Shown here: one piece after another, positions 33,935 to 42,728 of the stretch
Numbering within the stretch: the first letter of the stretch is position 1
Layout: each line of letters begins with the position of its first letter
Origin: Gordonibacter sp034932485
GTDB taxonomy: Bacteria; Actinomycetota; Coriobacteriia; Coriobacteriales; Eggerthellaceae
DNA: 64,000 nucleotides
NCBI GenBank assembly: GCA_034932485.1
Contig: JAYFOQ010000019.1
Location: forward strand, 62,001 to 126,000
Direction: 5' to 3'
The notes under the pieces: model-generated
What the model was told of the DNA's origin: nothing
The model's database searches: none
Seen by the model: only the letters and a program-made list of their open reading frames with translations
Position numbers and translations under genes: made by a program

Positions 33935-34738
33935 TTACGCAGCCTCTATCTCGGCACCTTCGAACGTACCCGTACCGGCATAGTTCGGGTTTCCGCCATT
34001 GGCAGAAACATTGCCCGAGAAGACAGCTCCGTTGTTGACCACGTTCGCTCCATCGTTGTAAAGAGCCGCAACGGCTGCTCCGCTTGCCGAGCACTGCGAG
34101 AACGTGCATCCCGACTCCAGGGTAAGGTAGGCATCGGCACCACTGACCGACACAGCCGATGCGCCAAAGTTTTCAGCATAGCCCGTGCCATCGGTCACGT
34201 TGTTCGTCACCTCAACGCCGGAATCGAATGTCACCCGCGCCAGATTGGAGATCATGACGACCGGACTCGTCACGCCGGCTCCCGCACCGTCGAACACGAT
34301 GTTCCTCAGCGTGATGGTGCCATCGGTTATGCGCAGCATTTCATTAGTTTGTCCGTCGGCACGAAAGACTTTGAAGGGCTTATCACCAGCACTTTTGATA
34401 ATGATGCTTGTCCTGAAACCGATAGTCGGACTCTCTCCGCTTTCGGTATCGACCGTATCAGCCAGAAGCGTCACCGTGCCGCCGCCGTTCTGATTTGCCC
34501 GATCGATGGCATCTTTAAGGTTGGCATAATACTGATCGATATACTTGACCGTTTTTCCCGCAGCAAGCGCCTCGGCATCGGGATCTGCCTTCTCTTCGAC
34601 CTTTTCTTCTTTCTGAGTGGCCGCGGGCTTCGCATTCTCGGAAGCAGCCTCTTTCTCGCCGCCGCCCGAACTGCAGCCGAAGCAAGCCAATGCAAGAGCG
34701 GCAGCGATTACGGTAGGACCGATCTTCTTGAGTTTCAT
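33935..34738 (-). CDS. Lipoprotein with beta-helix-like repeats, unknown function
   Basis: Exported protein of 267 residues with a lipobox (LACFGC, Cys 22) and a charged Glu/Lys/Ala-rich linker (to about 65). The remainder has the periodic short strands and Asn/Gly turns of a right-handed parallel beta-helix (GTVTLLADTV, TITLRNIVFDG, ARVTFDSGVEVTNN). No catalytic motif is recognised. It lies between the flavoprotein and the cytochrome genes of one operon, which is unusual for such reductase sets. It may be a scaffold or a substrate-binding partner; this is inference. Confidence 0.75.
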   Translation of the reverse strand: MKLKKIGPTVIAAALALACFGCSSGGGEKEAASENAKPAATQKEEKVEEKADPDAEALAAGKTVKYIDQYYANLKDAIDRANQNGGGTVTLLADTVDTESGESPTIGFRTSIIIKSAGDKPFKVFRADGQTNEMLRITDGTITLRNIVFDGAGAGVTSPVVMISNLARVTFDSGVEVTNNVTDGTGYAENFGASAVSVSGADAYLTLESGCTFSQCSASGAAVAALYNDGANVVNNGAVFSGNVSANGGNPNYAGTGTFEGAEIEAA

Positions 34739-34776
34739 GGGCGTTCACCCCTTTCATTCGAATACGTATCTTGTCG

Positions 34777-34805
34777 GCCGCCTGCCGCATGTGCAGACAG
34801 GCGGC
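34777..34805 (-). terminator. Hairpin between flavoprotein and lipoprotein genes
   Basis: GCCGCCTG at 34777-34784 pairs with CAGGCGGC at 34798-34805, with a GCA/TGC extension inside. There is no U-run, so it may be an mRNA processing or stabilising element and not a full terminator. Confidence 0.4.
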
Positions 34806-34906
34806 TCAGACACGATTCCATCGCAGGCAGAGGGAGGGAGGGGTTCTGCTGCGGGGAATCTTCAGGAGGAATGCGATCGTGCGATCGCAGGAGGTATCTC
34901 TACTGC

Positions 34907-36574
34907 CTACTTCTTGGCGTCCCATGCCTCAAGCGTCACCGCATGCTGAGCGGCCACGCGCCCAGTCGTTACCGCTTCGAGAATATTGCCGATGTTATAG
35001 ACGAAAGCGTTGTAGGAGCCGAACTCGCCGGTGCTGTACAGGCGCGGGATAGGCTCGCCGAACGGATCCATCGTCTGGCAGTTCTCGTTACGCACGGGGC
35101 CACCCTGGGTATTGATACTCGAATAGCCCAGCTCGATAGCGTAGAACGGAGGAGTGTTCAGCGGAAGCATATGCTTCGCATCGCGATTGAATTCAGGGTC
35201 CTTCCCCGCATCGCAATACGAGTTGTACGTTTGGACGGTCTCCGCCAAAGCTGCGGCATCTATGCCGTTGATAACCTCGCTCTCGTCATGACAGGGGCGC
35301 TCGGCCTTGATGTTCTTGGCGAGCTCCTCGATCGTGCCGCCTTTGAACACCCAGCCGCGTTCGACGGCCTTATCGTTGCTACCCCACTCGAGCAGCGGCT
35401 CGTCAGGATGGTTGTGGTTCCATACGCCTGCGTAGGTGTTGATGATGCCCGCTCGGCCCGAGCCATCCCACAGCGGCTTGGCATCATACATGGCCTGGTC
35501 GAACACGAGAAACATGGGCAGATGAGGATAGTCGCATGTTTTGCTGTCGAAGTCGAAGCCGGGCTTGTGGTCCATATCGTGCGCGCCGGTCTTGTCCTCT
35601 TTCATGAAGCGCTTGCCCTTGTAGTCGACGATGCAGTAGTTGTACGGCGTAATGCCGTCGGTGGCGTCGGTGCTGATGGAGCAGTTAGCCTCGAGCGACG
35701 GCTGCATATAGCACAGGGCGGCATGCTCGAGAGCGTGCATATGCCAGATATCGGCACCCACCGACTGGACCATGGGGAAACCGTCGCCGGTGTTATGGGG
35801 CGTGCCCCAGGGGAACACGCGAACACCCGGGTTGTTGTAGCTGAATTGGATTTCGGGATTGTTCTCGTAGCCGCCGCACGCCATGATCACCGCTTTGCGC
35901 GCCTTGAAGTTCAATGTGTTGCCGTTTTCATCCTCGGCGACAACGCCGACGATCTCTTTGGTCTCGGGATTCTGGATAAGCTTCTTGGCAGGCGTGGACA
36001 AGCGCACGTCGACGCCGTATTCTTCCCCCGCCTCGTCTATTGCCTCGAACAAGTACATGCCGACTATACCGTCTCGGCCGGCCACGTAGCCACCTTGGTA
36101 TTCCTTCGGGCGCTTGTGTCCGTCGTTGCCTTCGTCTGCCCACGTGATGTCGATACCGAACGCCTCCATCCATTCCGGTGTCTCGTTGGCATGCGCCATA
36201 TAGCCCTTGATAACCTCTTCGCTGGCACCGGCACCAAACGACCCATGAAGATAGGTCTTTGCCCATTCGTCCACATCGGCACCGACGCACGAATGGAGAT
36301 GACCACCTGAGCAGCCCGTGCTACCGCCATCGCGCTCCGCCGACTTCTCCAAAACGATGCAGGATGCCCCTTCATGCGCAGCGGCGATGGCGGCAAGCGC
36401 CCCCGCGCCGCCGTACCCTACGACGATCAGATCGGCTTCCGCATCCCACTTCTCTGGCATCCATGTCTGGCTTCCGGACCCTCCGGAGGAACAGCCTGCC
36501 ATACCGGCCACCGCCGCTCCGGCCATGGCGAGACCCGCTCCTTTGAGAAAACCCCTTCGCGTTACTTCAGACAT
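34907..36574 (-). CDS. Tat-exported FAD-binding reductase (flavocytochrome c/fumarate reductase-like flavoprotein)
   Basis: Flavoprotein of 555 residues from ATG 36574 (AAGGAG upstream). A Tat signal (TRRGFLKGAG) ends in a lipobox (GMAGC, Cys 28), so the protein is probably a Tat-secreted lipoprotein. The FAD dinucleotide motif is GYGGAG (53-58), with the family blocks GGSTGCSGG and GGYENNPEI, and C-terminal GGPVRNENCQ and GNILEAVTTGR. This is the flavoprotein family of fumarate, urocanate and 3-ketosteroid reductases; the acceptor cannot be read from sequence. It lacks its own haem domain and should rely on the hexahaem cytochrome downstream. It diverges from a LuxR membrane regulator, the usual arrangement in Eggerthellaceae. 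Confidence 0.92.
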   Translation of the reverse strand: MSEVTRRGFLKGAGLAMAGAAVAGMAGCSSGGSGSQTWMPEKWDAEADLIVVGYGGAGALAAIAAAHEGASCIVLEKSAERDGGSTGCSGGHLHSCVGADVDEWAKTYLHGSFGAGASEEVIKGYMAHANETPEWMEAFGIDITWADEGNDGHKRPKEYQGGYVAGRDGIVGMYLFEAIDEAGEEYGVDVRLSTPAKKLIQNPETKEIVGVVAEDENGNTLNFKARKAVIMACGGYENNPEIQFSYNNPGVRVFPWGTPHNTGDGFPMVQSVGADIWHMHALEHAALCYMQPSLEANCSISTDATDGITPYNYCIVDYKGKRFMKEDKTGAHDMDHKPGFDFDSKTCDYPHLPMFLVFDQAMYDAKPLWDGSGRAGIINTYAGVWNHNHPDEPLLEWGSNDKAVERGWVFKGGTIEELAKNIKAERPCHDESEVINGIDAAALAETVQTYNSYCDAGKDPEFNRDAKHMLPLNTPPFYAIELGYSSINTQGGPVRNENCQTMDPFGEPIPRLYSTGEFGSYNAFVYNIGNILEAVTTGRVAAQHAVTLEAWDAKK

Positions 36575-36888
36575 ACCGTTCTCCTTCCTTGCGCTGAACC
36601 TTATCTTCAAACCCCTCGAGCGCCGCGTCTGTCGGCAGCGCCCTGCGCATCGACTAAGACCGCCGGGCCGCCTCCAAACCGCTCACCGCAACGGCCGAAG
36701 TTTAGAAGCGATGGATTGCATAGTAGGAAGCAGAGTGCGAAAAATCACCGCACGATACGGGTAAGGCAGCTACGCAACCCGGGTAGAAGCAAGTCCACCC
36801 GCAACGGGTAGTACGCTTTTCCCAAACGCCCAGGCACGCCATCGACGAGGCGCTATACTACCGAAGGGGAGATTTGAGGAGGGGTGCC
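36575..36888. promoter_or_regulatory. Divergent promoter region with ACCCG/CGGGT palindromes
   Basis: Spacer of 314 bp between the flavoprotein and LuxR genes. ACCCGGGT lies at 36777-36784 and ACCCG-CAA-CGGGT at 36797-36809, with a further CGGGTA at 36758-36763. These could be LuxR operators. TATACT near 36854 is a possible -10 box for the LuxR gene, without a good -35. Confidence 0.5.
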
Positions 36889-38271
36889 ATGAAAGAGATG
36901 CAGTCTATTTTGAAATCGCAGGGCGTGTTCCCTATTCTGGGTCTGAGCTTGCCGCTTGCATGGATTTACGGGCCGTTTTTAAGCGGCGAGTTGTTCTATA
37001 TCTGCTTCCATTCAAGCTTCGGCTGCACGCTGCTCGCCCTTGCACTGTGGTACTCTCGCCGCCCGCAAAGCAGCCCGGCGTTCGCGCGCGCACCCTGGAT
37101 TGCGGCGGCGTTGATGTGCTTCGCACCGCTTTCTGTGTTCTTGTTTTCCGGCGGCCCCGAAGTAGTGCTGGTGGCGTGCGGAATACTGAGCGGCGCGGGC
37201 GGTGCCTACTGCTTCTGCCAATGGTTTTATATGTTCTGCGCGCTTCCTGTGAAACGCGCAGTCAACTATACGCTTCTGGCGTTCTCGTTTTCGTCGTGTA
37301 TCCGGTTCGTTCTCGTACTGCTCTCTGGCGTACTCGATCCCGTAGCGGGCATCGCGCTCATGGCCATCCCCTTTCTTTCCGGTTTGGCGCTGCAAAAGAC
37401 ACGCGCAATGCCGGAAATCAAAGGGTACGCGCCTGCTTCGAGCACGCCTTCGGCCGAAGCAAAGGGCAAGCACCTCTCAGGCTTCCTGATCATCGTGGCA
37501 GAAATCGTCGTCTACGGGCTGGTGTTCGGGCTGTTGCGCAATGGCATCAGCGAGTGGTCGAACTCGACAAGCTCGATGATCATGGGGCATTTGCTGCGCA
37601 TCGTGTTGCCGCTGCTACTGTTTTTCTGGCTTGCTGCACGTGCCCAGAGCAAGCGCAGCGATGGGCTTCTGCGAGCCCTGCTGCTAGCCATCGTGTTCAC
37701 CTTGCTGGCTGCGCTGTTTTTCGGAGGAGTAGCGGAATCGGTACTCTCGGCCATCGTGCTGGCCATGCGAAGCTTCGTATCCATCCTCATCTACCTGCTG
37801 CTGCTCGAGGCAACGCATCGCATGAGACTGCATCCTTGCTTCGTGTACGGCATAGGCCGTGCGGTGTACGAGCTTTCGCTCGTGGCAGGATTGCTGGTCT
37901 ACGATCAGGCAATGGTCACGGGATTCTTCGAGGCGCTGCCTTTCAACGTAGTCTACTTCGCCGTTTCGTGCGTGCTGCTCCTGCTGCTGAACAGCTTCTC
38001 GCGCACCACGAGGCTGCCTTTTGTGCAACCGCCTCTTCCTTTCGCGGCCTCGTCCATCGACGACCAGTGCGACCAGGTGGGCGAGCAATACTGTCTTACC
38101 GAGCGCGAAGTAGAAATAATGAAGCTTATCGGCAAGGGACGCAGCAAGAAATACATCGCCGGCACGCTTTACCTATCGGAAGACACGATACGTTGGCACA
38201 CGAAGCAGCTTTACCGCAAGCTGGACATACACAACCGGCAAGAGCTTCTGACGAAGATCGGCATCGAGTAG
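36889..38271 (+). CDS. LuxR-family regulator with polytopic membrane sensor domain
   Basis: Regulator of 460 residues from ATG 36889 (GGAGGGG 5 nt upstream). The first 375 or so residues hold about 12 hydrophobic helices. The C-terminus (about 395-455) is a LuxR/GerE helix-turn-helix (LTEREVEIMKLIGKG, SEDTIRWHTKQLYRKL). This architecture is characteristic of Eggerthellaceae, where such genes accompany respiratory reductases and probably sense their substrate. It diverges from the flavoprotein operon, its likely target. The gene converges with the PfkB gene, 27 nt apart. Confidence 0.92.
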   Translation: MKEMQSILKSQGVFPILGLSLPLAWIYGPFLSGELFYICFHSSFGCTLLALALWYSRRPQSSPAFARAPWIAAALMCFAPLSVFLFSGGPEVVLVACGILSGAGGAYCFCQWFYMFCALPVKRAVNYTLLAFSFSSCIRFVLVLLSGVLDPVAGIALMAIPFLSGLALQKTRAMPEIKGYAPASSTPSAEAKGKHLSGFLIIVAEIVVYGLVFGLLRNGISEWSNSTSSMIMGHLLRIVLPLLLFFWLAARAQSKRSDGLLRALLLAIVFTLLAALFFGGVAESVLSAIVLAMRSFVSILIYLLLLEATHRMRLHPCFVYGIGRAVYELSLVAGLLVYDQAMVTGFFEALPFNVVYFAVSCVLLLLLNSFSRTTRLPFVQPPLPFAASSIDDQCDQVGEQYCLTEREVEIMKLIGKGRSKKYIAGTLYLSEDTIRWHTKQLYRKLDIHNRQELLTKIGIE

Positions 38272-38298
38272 GGGCGACCGGAGCCCGCGTAACCGCCG

Positions 38299-39216
38299 CT
38301 AAAGTCGCACGCCCAGCTTCGCAAACTGCTCGTCAGAGAACGTAGCACCGGGAATCTCGCACAACGCGCTGGCAATACGATTCGCAAGCGACAGTGCCTC
38401 GTGCCACCCGTATCCGGCATTGCGCGCAGCCATGACAACGCCCACGTGGGCATCGCCCGCACCGATAGTGTCCACCACGTGCGCAGAGGGTGCCTCGACC
38501 AGCACCTGCCCTCCTTCGGCGAACACATGCGACCCGCGTGCGCCTTCGGTCACAATAACCGCATTGCCACATTGGGCGGCAAGCTCGAATCCCGCAACCT
38601 CAAGCGAGACCGCCCCCGTGTACGACAGCGCCTCCAAATCGTTCAGATGCCAGATGGGCTTGAGCGCATTGATGCGCGCCGTCTTCCTCGCGTCCACTTC
38701 CTTGATGCGCGGGCCCGGCGCGTACACGAACTGGATGGCTGGATGCTGCTCCAAGAACTCGATGATCGCCCAGCCTGCATCACCCTCCAGTTCGTAGCCG
38801 TTCGCCACCGCCATACCGAAGCGCCCGGCATCTACGAGATGGAACCACGCAGGCTCGAAGAAGCGCTCGATGCCCGGCATGGTTATCATCGTGCGCTCGC
38901 CATCCGGCTCGACCAAGCAAATGCACGCACCGCAATCGCGCTCGCCTTCCACCTGCAGAACCTCAAAACCGCGGCGTTCCAACTCTTCGGCAATGAAGGA
39001 AGCGTACACTCCCCGCCCAACGGGAACAAACGGAAAGCACGAGCCGCCCAGCTGACGCACAATGTTAGCCGTGTTGAAGGCACAGCCGCCCACATGAGTC
39101 GAGCGCTCCCACAATACCGCGCCCTGCCCGGAAAGCGGCACCTGCGGCACCGGGCACACCATGTCGACCATGGCCGATCCGATGGACAGTATCTCTTTTG
39201 GCCGAGTGCTCGTCAT
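38299..39216 (-). CDS. PfkB-family carbohydrate kinase
   Basis: Ribokinase-fold kinase of 305 residues. The N-terminal substrate block (GSAMVDMVCPVP, GGCAFNTANIVRQLGG) and the C-terminal signature with catalytic Asp (DTIGAGDAHVG) are clear. The usual Phe after DAxxG positions is replaced, giving DAHVGVVM. The substrate may be a sugar, nucleoside or related alcohol; I cannot tell. It precedes nothing obvious in sugar metabolism and lies downstream of the POR genes in the same direction, separated by 25 nt from the beta subunit stop, so co-transcription is possible. Confidence 0.88.
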   Translation of the reverse strand: MTSTRPKEILSIGSAMVDMVCPVPQVPLSGQGAVLWERSTHVGGCAFNTANIVRQLGGSCFPFVPVGRGVYASFIAEELERRGFEVLQVEGERDCGACICLVEPDGERTMITMPGIERFFEPAWFHLVDAGRFGMAVANGYELEGDAGWAIIEFLEQHPAIQFVYAPGPRIKEVDARKTARINALKPIWHLNDLEALSYTGAVSLEVAGFELAAQCGNAVIVTEGARGSHVFAEGGQVLVEAPSAHVVDTIGAGDAHVGVVMAARNAGYGWHEALSLANRIASALCEIPGATFSDEQFAKLGVRL

Positions 39217-39241
39217 CTCGCAGTTTCCCCTCGTTGAACCT

Positions 39242-40162
39242 TTATGCCGTCCAATCGCGTCGCATGGCTTCCCACTTCACATCGCGACCGTGCACAACCG
39301 CCGCCACGTCGTCGTCACTCAGCGCCTTGAAGCGGCCTTGACGGCGCAAGTAGGCCTCGACGCTGGCGAACTCGCGGGGGTTGCGGTTCAGCTTGAAGCG
39401 TCCGCCCGGCCGCTCGCACTCCTGGCCGCCCTCGTATTCGGCCAGGTACCACAGGCCCGTGTCCACGATATCCTTGGCGATATCCACCGTCTCATCGACA
39501 TCGCAGCCCCAACCTGTGGGACACGGCGCGATCACGTGGATATAGCGCGTACCCTTGATGTCGCGCGCCCGCTCAACCTTGCGGATGAAGTCGTTCAGAT
39601 AGCCGATGGACGCCGTGGCAGCATAGGGAATGTCGTGCGCGGCGACGATCTCGAACAGGTTCTTCTTCTGCGTCAGGCAGCCGCGCACATTCGACCCAGC
39701 CGGCGTCGTGGTGGTCTTGGCGCCGAACGGCGTGAGTGAACTCTTCTGAATTCCCGTGTTCATGTAAGCTTCATTGTCGTAGCAAATATAAAGGATGTCG
39801 TCGTTGCGATCGATAGCGCCCGACAATGCCTGCAAGCCGATGTCGGCCGTTCCTCCGTCACCTGCAAAACCAACGACTGTACAGTCATCGGGCTTCTTGC
39901 CCTGCGCGCGCAAGCCCGCCTCAATACCCGTGAGTACGGCAGCTGTAGCAGCAAAGGGCGTGATCATAGCATTGTTCGAGAAACAAAGCTGCGGAAAGTT
40001 GAACCCAACCGCACTCATGCAGCCCGCTGGCAGTGCGGCAACCGCATGCGGACCCAGCACCTTCATGGCAGCGCGCACGGCGAGCGACCCTCCACAGCCC
40101 GCACAGGCCTTGTGTCCAAAGAAAAACTCGTCGTTGGCAATGTTTTTAGCGTTCAAGGCCAT
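39242..40162 (-). CDS. porB: 2-oxoacid (probably pyruvate):ferredoxin oxidoreductase beta subunit
   Basis: Thiamine-diphosphate-binding subunit of 306 residues. The ThDP motif is GDGGTADIGLQALSGA with the YDNEAYMNTGIQ continuation. CAGCGG near the start and GCDVD later supply cysteines for a [4Fe-4S] cluster. TPFGAKTTTTPAG and CPTGW are typical of pyruvate-type beta subunits. With PorA and the PorGD fusion it decarboxylates the 2-oxoacid to acyl-CoA and reduces ferredoxin. It follows porA by 2 nt. Confidence 0.93.
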   Translation of the reverse strand: MALNAKNIANDEFFFGHKACAGCGGSLAVRAAMKVLGPHAVAALPAGCMSAVGFNFPQLCFSNNAMITPFAATAAVLTGIEAGLRAQGKKPDDCTVVGFAGDGGTADIGLQALSGAIDRNDDILYICYDNEAYMNTGIQKSSLTPFGAKTTTTPAGSNVRGCLTQKKNLFEIVAAHDIPYAATASIGYLNDFIRKVERARDIKGTRYIHVIAPCPTGWGCDVDETVDIAKDIVDTGLWYLAEYEGGQECERPGGRFKLNRNPREFASVEAYLRRQGRFKALSDDDVAAVVHGRDVKWEAMRRDWTA

Positions 40163-40164
40163 GG

Positions 40165-41373
40165 TTACCGCCCCCCTTCCGTAACGTACTCATCGGCAGG
40201 AGAATCAATTCCTAAAAACGATACGCGAGGCATGCCGGTCGCGCCGGCAACTACCTCGCCCAGTACGCCAAATATGCCAACCATCTGGGCATCCGATATA
40301 TCGTCGCCGCCTAAGCCGCCCACAAAATTAAAAGTAGGCACCGTTGCCCCTGCCTGCTGCAAAGCGGAATTCACATTCGTGAACACCGTGCCTTCCGCGC
40401 CAAACGACACGTCTTTTTCCAATACGCCCACCGCTTTCGTCTTTGCAAGCGCGCGGGCAATAAGCGTACTCGGCATCGGGCGCAGGTAGCGAATGCGCAG
40501 TAGTCCAACGCGCTTGCCCGCTGCGCGCAAGTCGTCCACCACGGTGCGAACAAGCCCAGCAATAGACCCGAGCGTGACCAGAACGCAATCGGCATCCTCA
40601 CAGCAATACGCTTCAACCATGCCGGGGTACTGGCGCCCAAACACCTCAGCAAAACGTGTTTCCACCTCATCGATCACTGCAGGGGCATCGAGCATGTCTT
40701 TATGTTCCCAATACTTGAAATAGCGGTTGTAGTCCGGTCCCGCCGAGAAACCAATATTTGTCGGGCAGTCGAAATCGAAGCAATTGCTTGCTGCTTTATA
40801 CGGCGGCAAGAACGCATCGGCCTGCTCGGGTTCGGGCACCTCGACCGTCTCGTAGGTATGCGTAAGCGCGAAACCATCTAGGTTCACCATAACCGGGGTA
40901 CTCACCGCCGGATTCTCTGCCACCGCATAGGCCATAAGAGCAAGATCAAGCGCCTCCTGATTGCTCTCGGCATATACCTGTATCCATCCATGGTCCAACA
41001 ATGCCAGCGAATCGCGCTGGTCGCCGTAGATATTCCATGGTAGAGCGGTCGCACGGTTTGCGTTCATCATAACGATGGGAAACCGCCCGCCCGACGCATA
41101 GGTTAAGCACTCGGCCATATACATAAGCCCTTGGCTCGAAGTAGCCGTAAACGTGCGAGCACCGGTGGCCGACGCGCCGATAGCGCACGATAGCGCCGAA
41201 TGCTCCGACTCCACATGCACGTATTCAGCTTCAAGAGACCCCTCCTCAACCATCTCACTCAAGCGCTCTACCACCACGGTCTGCGGGGTAATGGGATAGG
41301 CTGAGATTACCTGCGGACGAGCCAAGCGCACGCCTTCAGCTAGCGCTTCATCGCCGGAAAGAAATCGCTTCAT
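40165..41373 (-). CDS. porA: 2-oxoacid (probably pyruvate):ferredoxin oxidoreductase alpha subunit
   Basis: Alpha subunit of 402 residues, with the conserved start (GDEALAEGVRLARPQVISAYPITPQT), the ESEHSALSCAIGASATGARTFTATSSQGL block and the C-terminal domain (LGSIAGLVRTVVDDLRAAGKRVGLLRIRYLRP). The order gamma-delta, alpha, beta matches the porGDAB set of anaerobes. Its ATG overlaps the porGD stop by one base. Confidence 0.93.
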   Translation of the reverse strand: MKRFLSGDEALAEGVRLARPQVISAYPITPQTVVVERLSEMVEEGSLEAEYVHVESEHSALSCAIGASATGARTFTATSSQGLMYMAECLTYASGGRFPIVMMNANRATALPWNIYGDQRDSLALLDHGWIQVYAESNQEALDLALMAYAVAENPAVSTPVMVNLDGFALTHTYETVEVPEPEQADAFLPPYKAASNCFDFDCPTNIGFSAGPDYNRYFKYWEHKDMLDAPAVIDEVETRFAEVFGRQYPGMVEAYCCEDADCVLVTLGSIAGLVRTVVDDLRAAGKRVGLLRIRYLRPMPSTLIARALAKTKAVGVLEKDVSFGAEGTVFTNVNSALQQAGATVPTFNFVGGLGGDDISDAQMVGIFGVLGEVVAGATGMPRVSFLGIDSPADEYVTEGGR

Positions 41374-42476
41374 TACGCACCAGCCTCACTTTCAAACCCA
41401 CCGGCAGACATGCTTTCTAACGCAGCCCTTTCTGACAATGCGCCCCTTGGCACCCCTTCACGCATACCCTTCGCTTCGTTGGCAAGCGCGTCTTTTTCGG
41501 AAATGAGGCTTATAGCATCTACCGGACAGACCTTGGCGCAGATGCCGCACCCTTTACAGAAATCGTAATCGATGGCGACAGAAGTTTTTGTTTGCGCTTT
41601 TTCTACTTTAAAAATGGTCCCATCCGGACAGTAAAAATAACACTGCAGGCATCCGGTACAAGCATCCTGGTTGATAAGAGGACGCTCGTTGCGCCACCCT
41701 GCATTCTTTGCAACCAAGTGCCCCGCTTCGAAACAAGTAGTATGTGCAAAGCTATCCGGATCAAGCGTCACACTGCGAAGCGTGGGAATGCTTGCACTTG
41801 GGCGGGTTGAGGATTCATTTTTTTCTAACGTACTGTCAACGTTCCGAGAGCAAGCAGCACCCTTCTCATCTGCCAAGATGCAAGTTTTCACTTCATCACT
41901 CAAGGGTGCGCAGGTTCCCTCATCTGCGCCCACTTCTTGCACTGAGCCTTGCTCCCCTGCATCCAACTGCTCTCGCACGGTATCGATAATGGCAATATTT
42001 TTGGCATGCAGCTTTTCGGGCATATACTGGCGGATAGCTTCCTTCACATCCTCAGCTTCAACCTGATTGCACAGTTTCGAAAGCGCACCAAGAAGCACCG
42101 TGTTCGGGATAGGTCTTCCCAGAATAGATGCCGAGATTCCATCGGCATCCAGAGCCTTTATACGCTCGTCATCGAAATGCTCGGTACTATTTACGAGCAC
42201 CGTTCCGCCTGGCTTTAGCTCGGCATCCCATCCGTCACCCAATAACGTGTCATCCAAATAGACCACGTAGTCGGCTTTCTTAATGGCGCTCCGGTCGCCA
42301 ATGGAGGCATTCGCAATCTTAGTGTATGCCCGCATAGGAGCACCGCGCCGCTCGGGTCCAAATGCTGGAAAGGCCAGCGCACAGCAGCCCTCCTTCATCG
42401 ACGCCGCCGCGCCCAACAGCCGGGCTGCCGTAAACGCTCCTTGGCCGCCTCGACCGTGCCAAAGCACTTCGATCAT
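41373..42476 (-). CDS. porGD: 2-oxoacid:ferredoxin oxidoreductase gamma-delta fusion subunit
   Basis: Fused subunit of 367 residues from ATG 42476 (CAGGAGAGATG upstream). The open frame extends to 42911, but that part overlaps the divergent flippase gene and has no ribosome site. Residues 1-180 are the gamma domain (LWHGRGGQGAFTAARL, GPERRGAPMRAYTKI). A variable linker of about 75 residues rich in Glu, Ser and Cys follows. Then comes the delta ferredoxin with two [4Fe-4S] motifs (CTGCLQCYFYCPDG and CKGCGICAKVCPVDA). Gamma and delta are separate genes in many anaerobes. First gene of the POR operon. Confidence 0.92.
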   Translation of the reverse strand: MIEVLWHGRGGQGAFTAARLLGAAASMKEGCCALAFPAFGPERRGAPMRAYTKIANASIGDRSAIKKADYVVYLDDTLLGDGWDAELKPGGTVLVNSTEHFDDERIKALDADGISASILGRPIPNTVLLGALSKLCNQVEAEDVKEAIRQYMPEKLHAKNIAIIDTVREQLDAGEQGSVQEVGADEGTCAPLSDEVKTCILADEKGAACSRNVDSTLEKNESSTRPSASIPTLRSVTLDPDSFAHTTCFEAGHLVAKNAGWRNERPLINQDACTGCLQCYFYCPDGTIFKVEKAQTKTSVAIDYDFCKGCGICAKVCPVDAISLISEKDALANEAKGMREGVPRGALSERAALESMSAGGFESEAGA

Positions 42477-42682
42477 ACATCTCTCCTGTTCCGCTCTCAT
42501 GCCTGATCGTTCAAGTATAGCGCTCCTCTGCCGTAGCACCTCCCTCACTTCTTCGCGCGTGAGGGAGGCGCGTCCAGTGGCTATAAGACATCGAATTGCA
42601 TCTACCCCTTGCCTCAATCTTTTGCTTTCTTGAAAGGTTTGTTGTTTGCTGATGAACATCAGGGGTCGTTGCGCCAATGAAC

Positions 42683-42688
42683 TATAAT
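42683..42688 (+). promoter_or_regulatory. Putative -10 box of the flippase gene
   Basis: TATAAT 40 nt before the start codon, in the 15-base context CCAATGAACTATAAT also found at the AraC gene (4224-4238). There is no clear -35. Confidence 0.4.
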
Positions 42689-42728
42689 CGGCAAGAATGC
42701 ATACAAGAAAAAGGAGCCGTAGGCCGGC

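Noticed and set aside
33824..36310. 828-codon plus-strand open frame opposite the cytochrome, lipoprotein and flavoprotein genes
   Set aside because: It spans three well-supported genes on the other strand, has no ribosome site and no recognisable domain. It is a by-product of G+C-rich codon use.
36960..38345. 461-codon plus-strand frame inside the LuxR gene
   Set aside because: It overlaps a clear LuxR regulator in another frame and its product is Arg/His/Ala-rich without domains.
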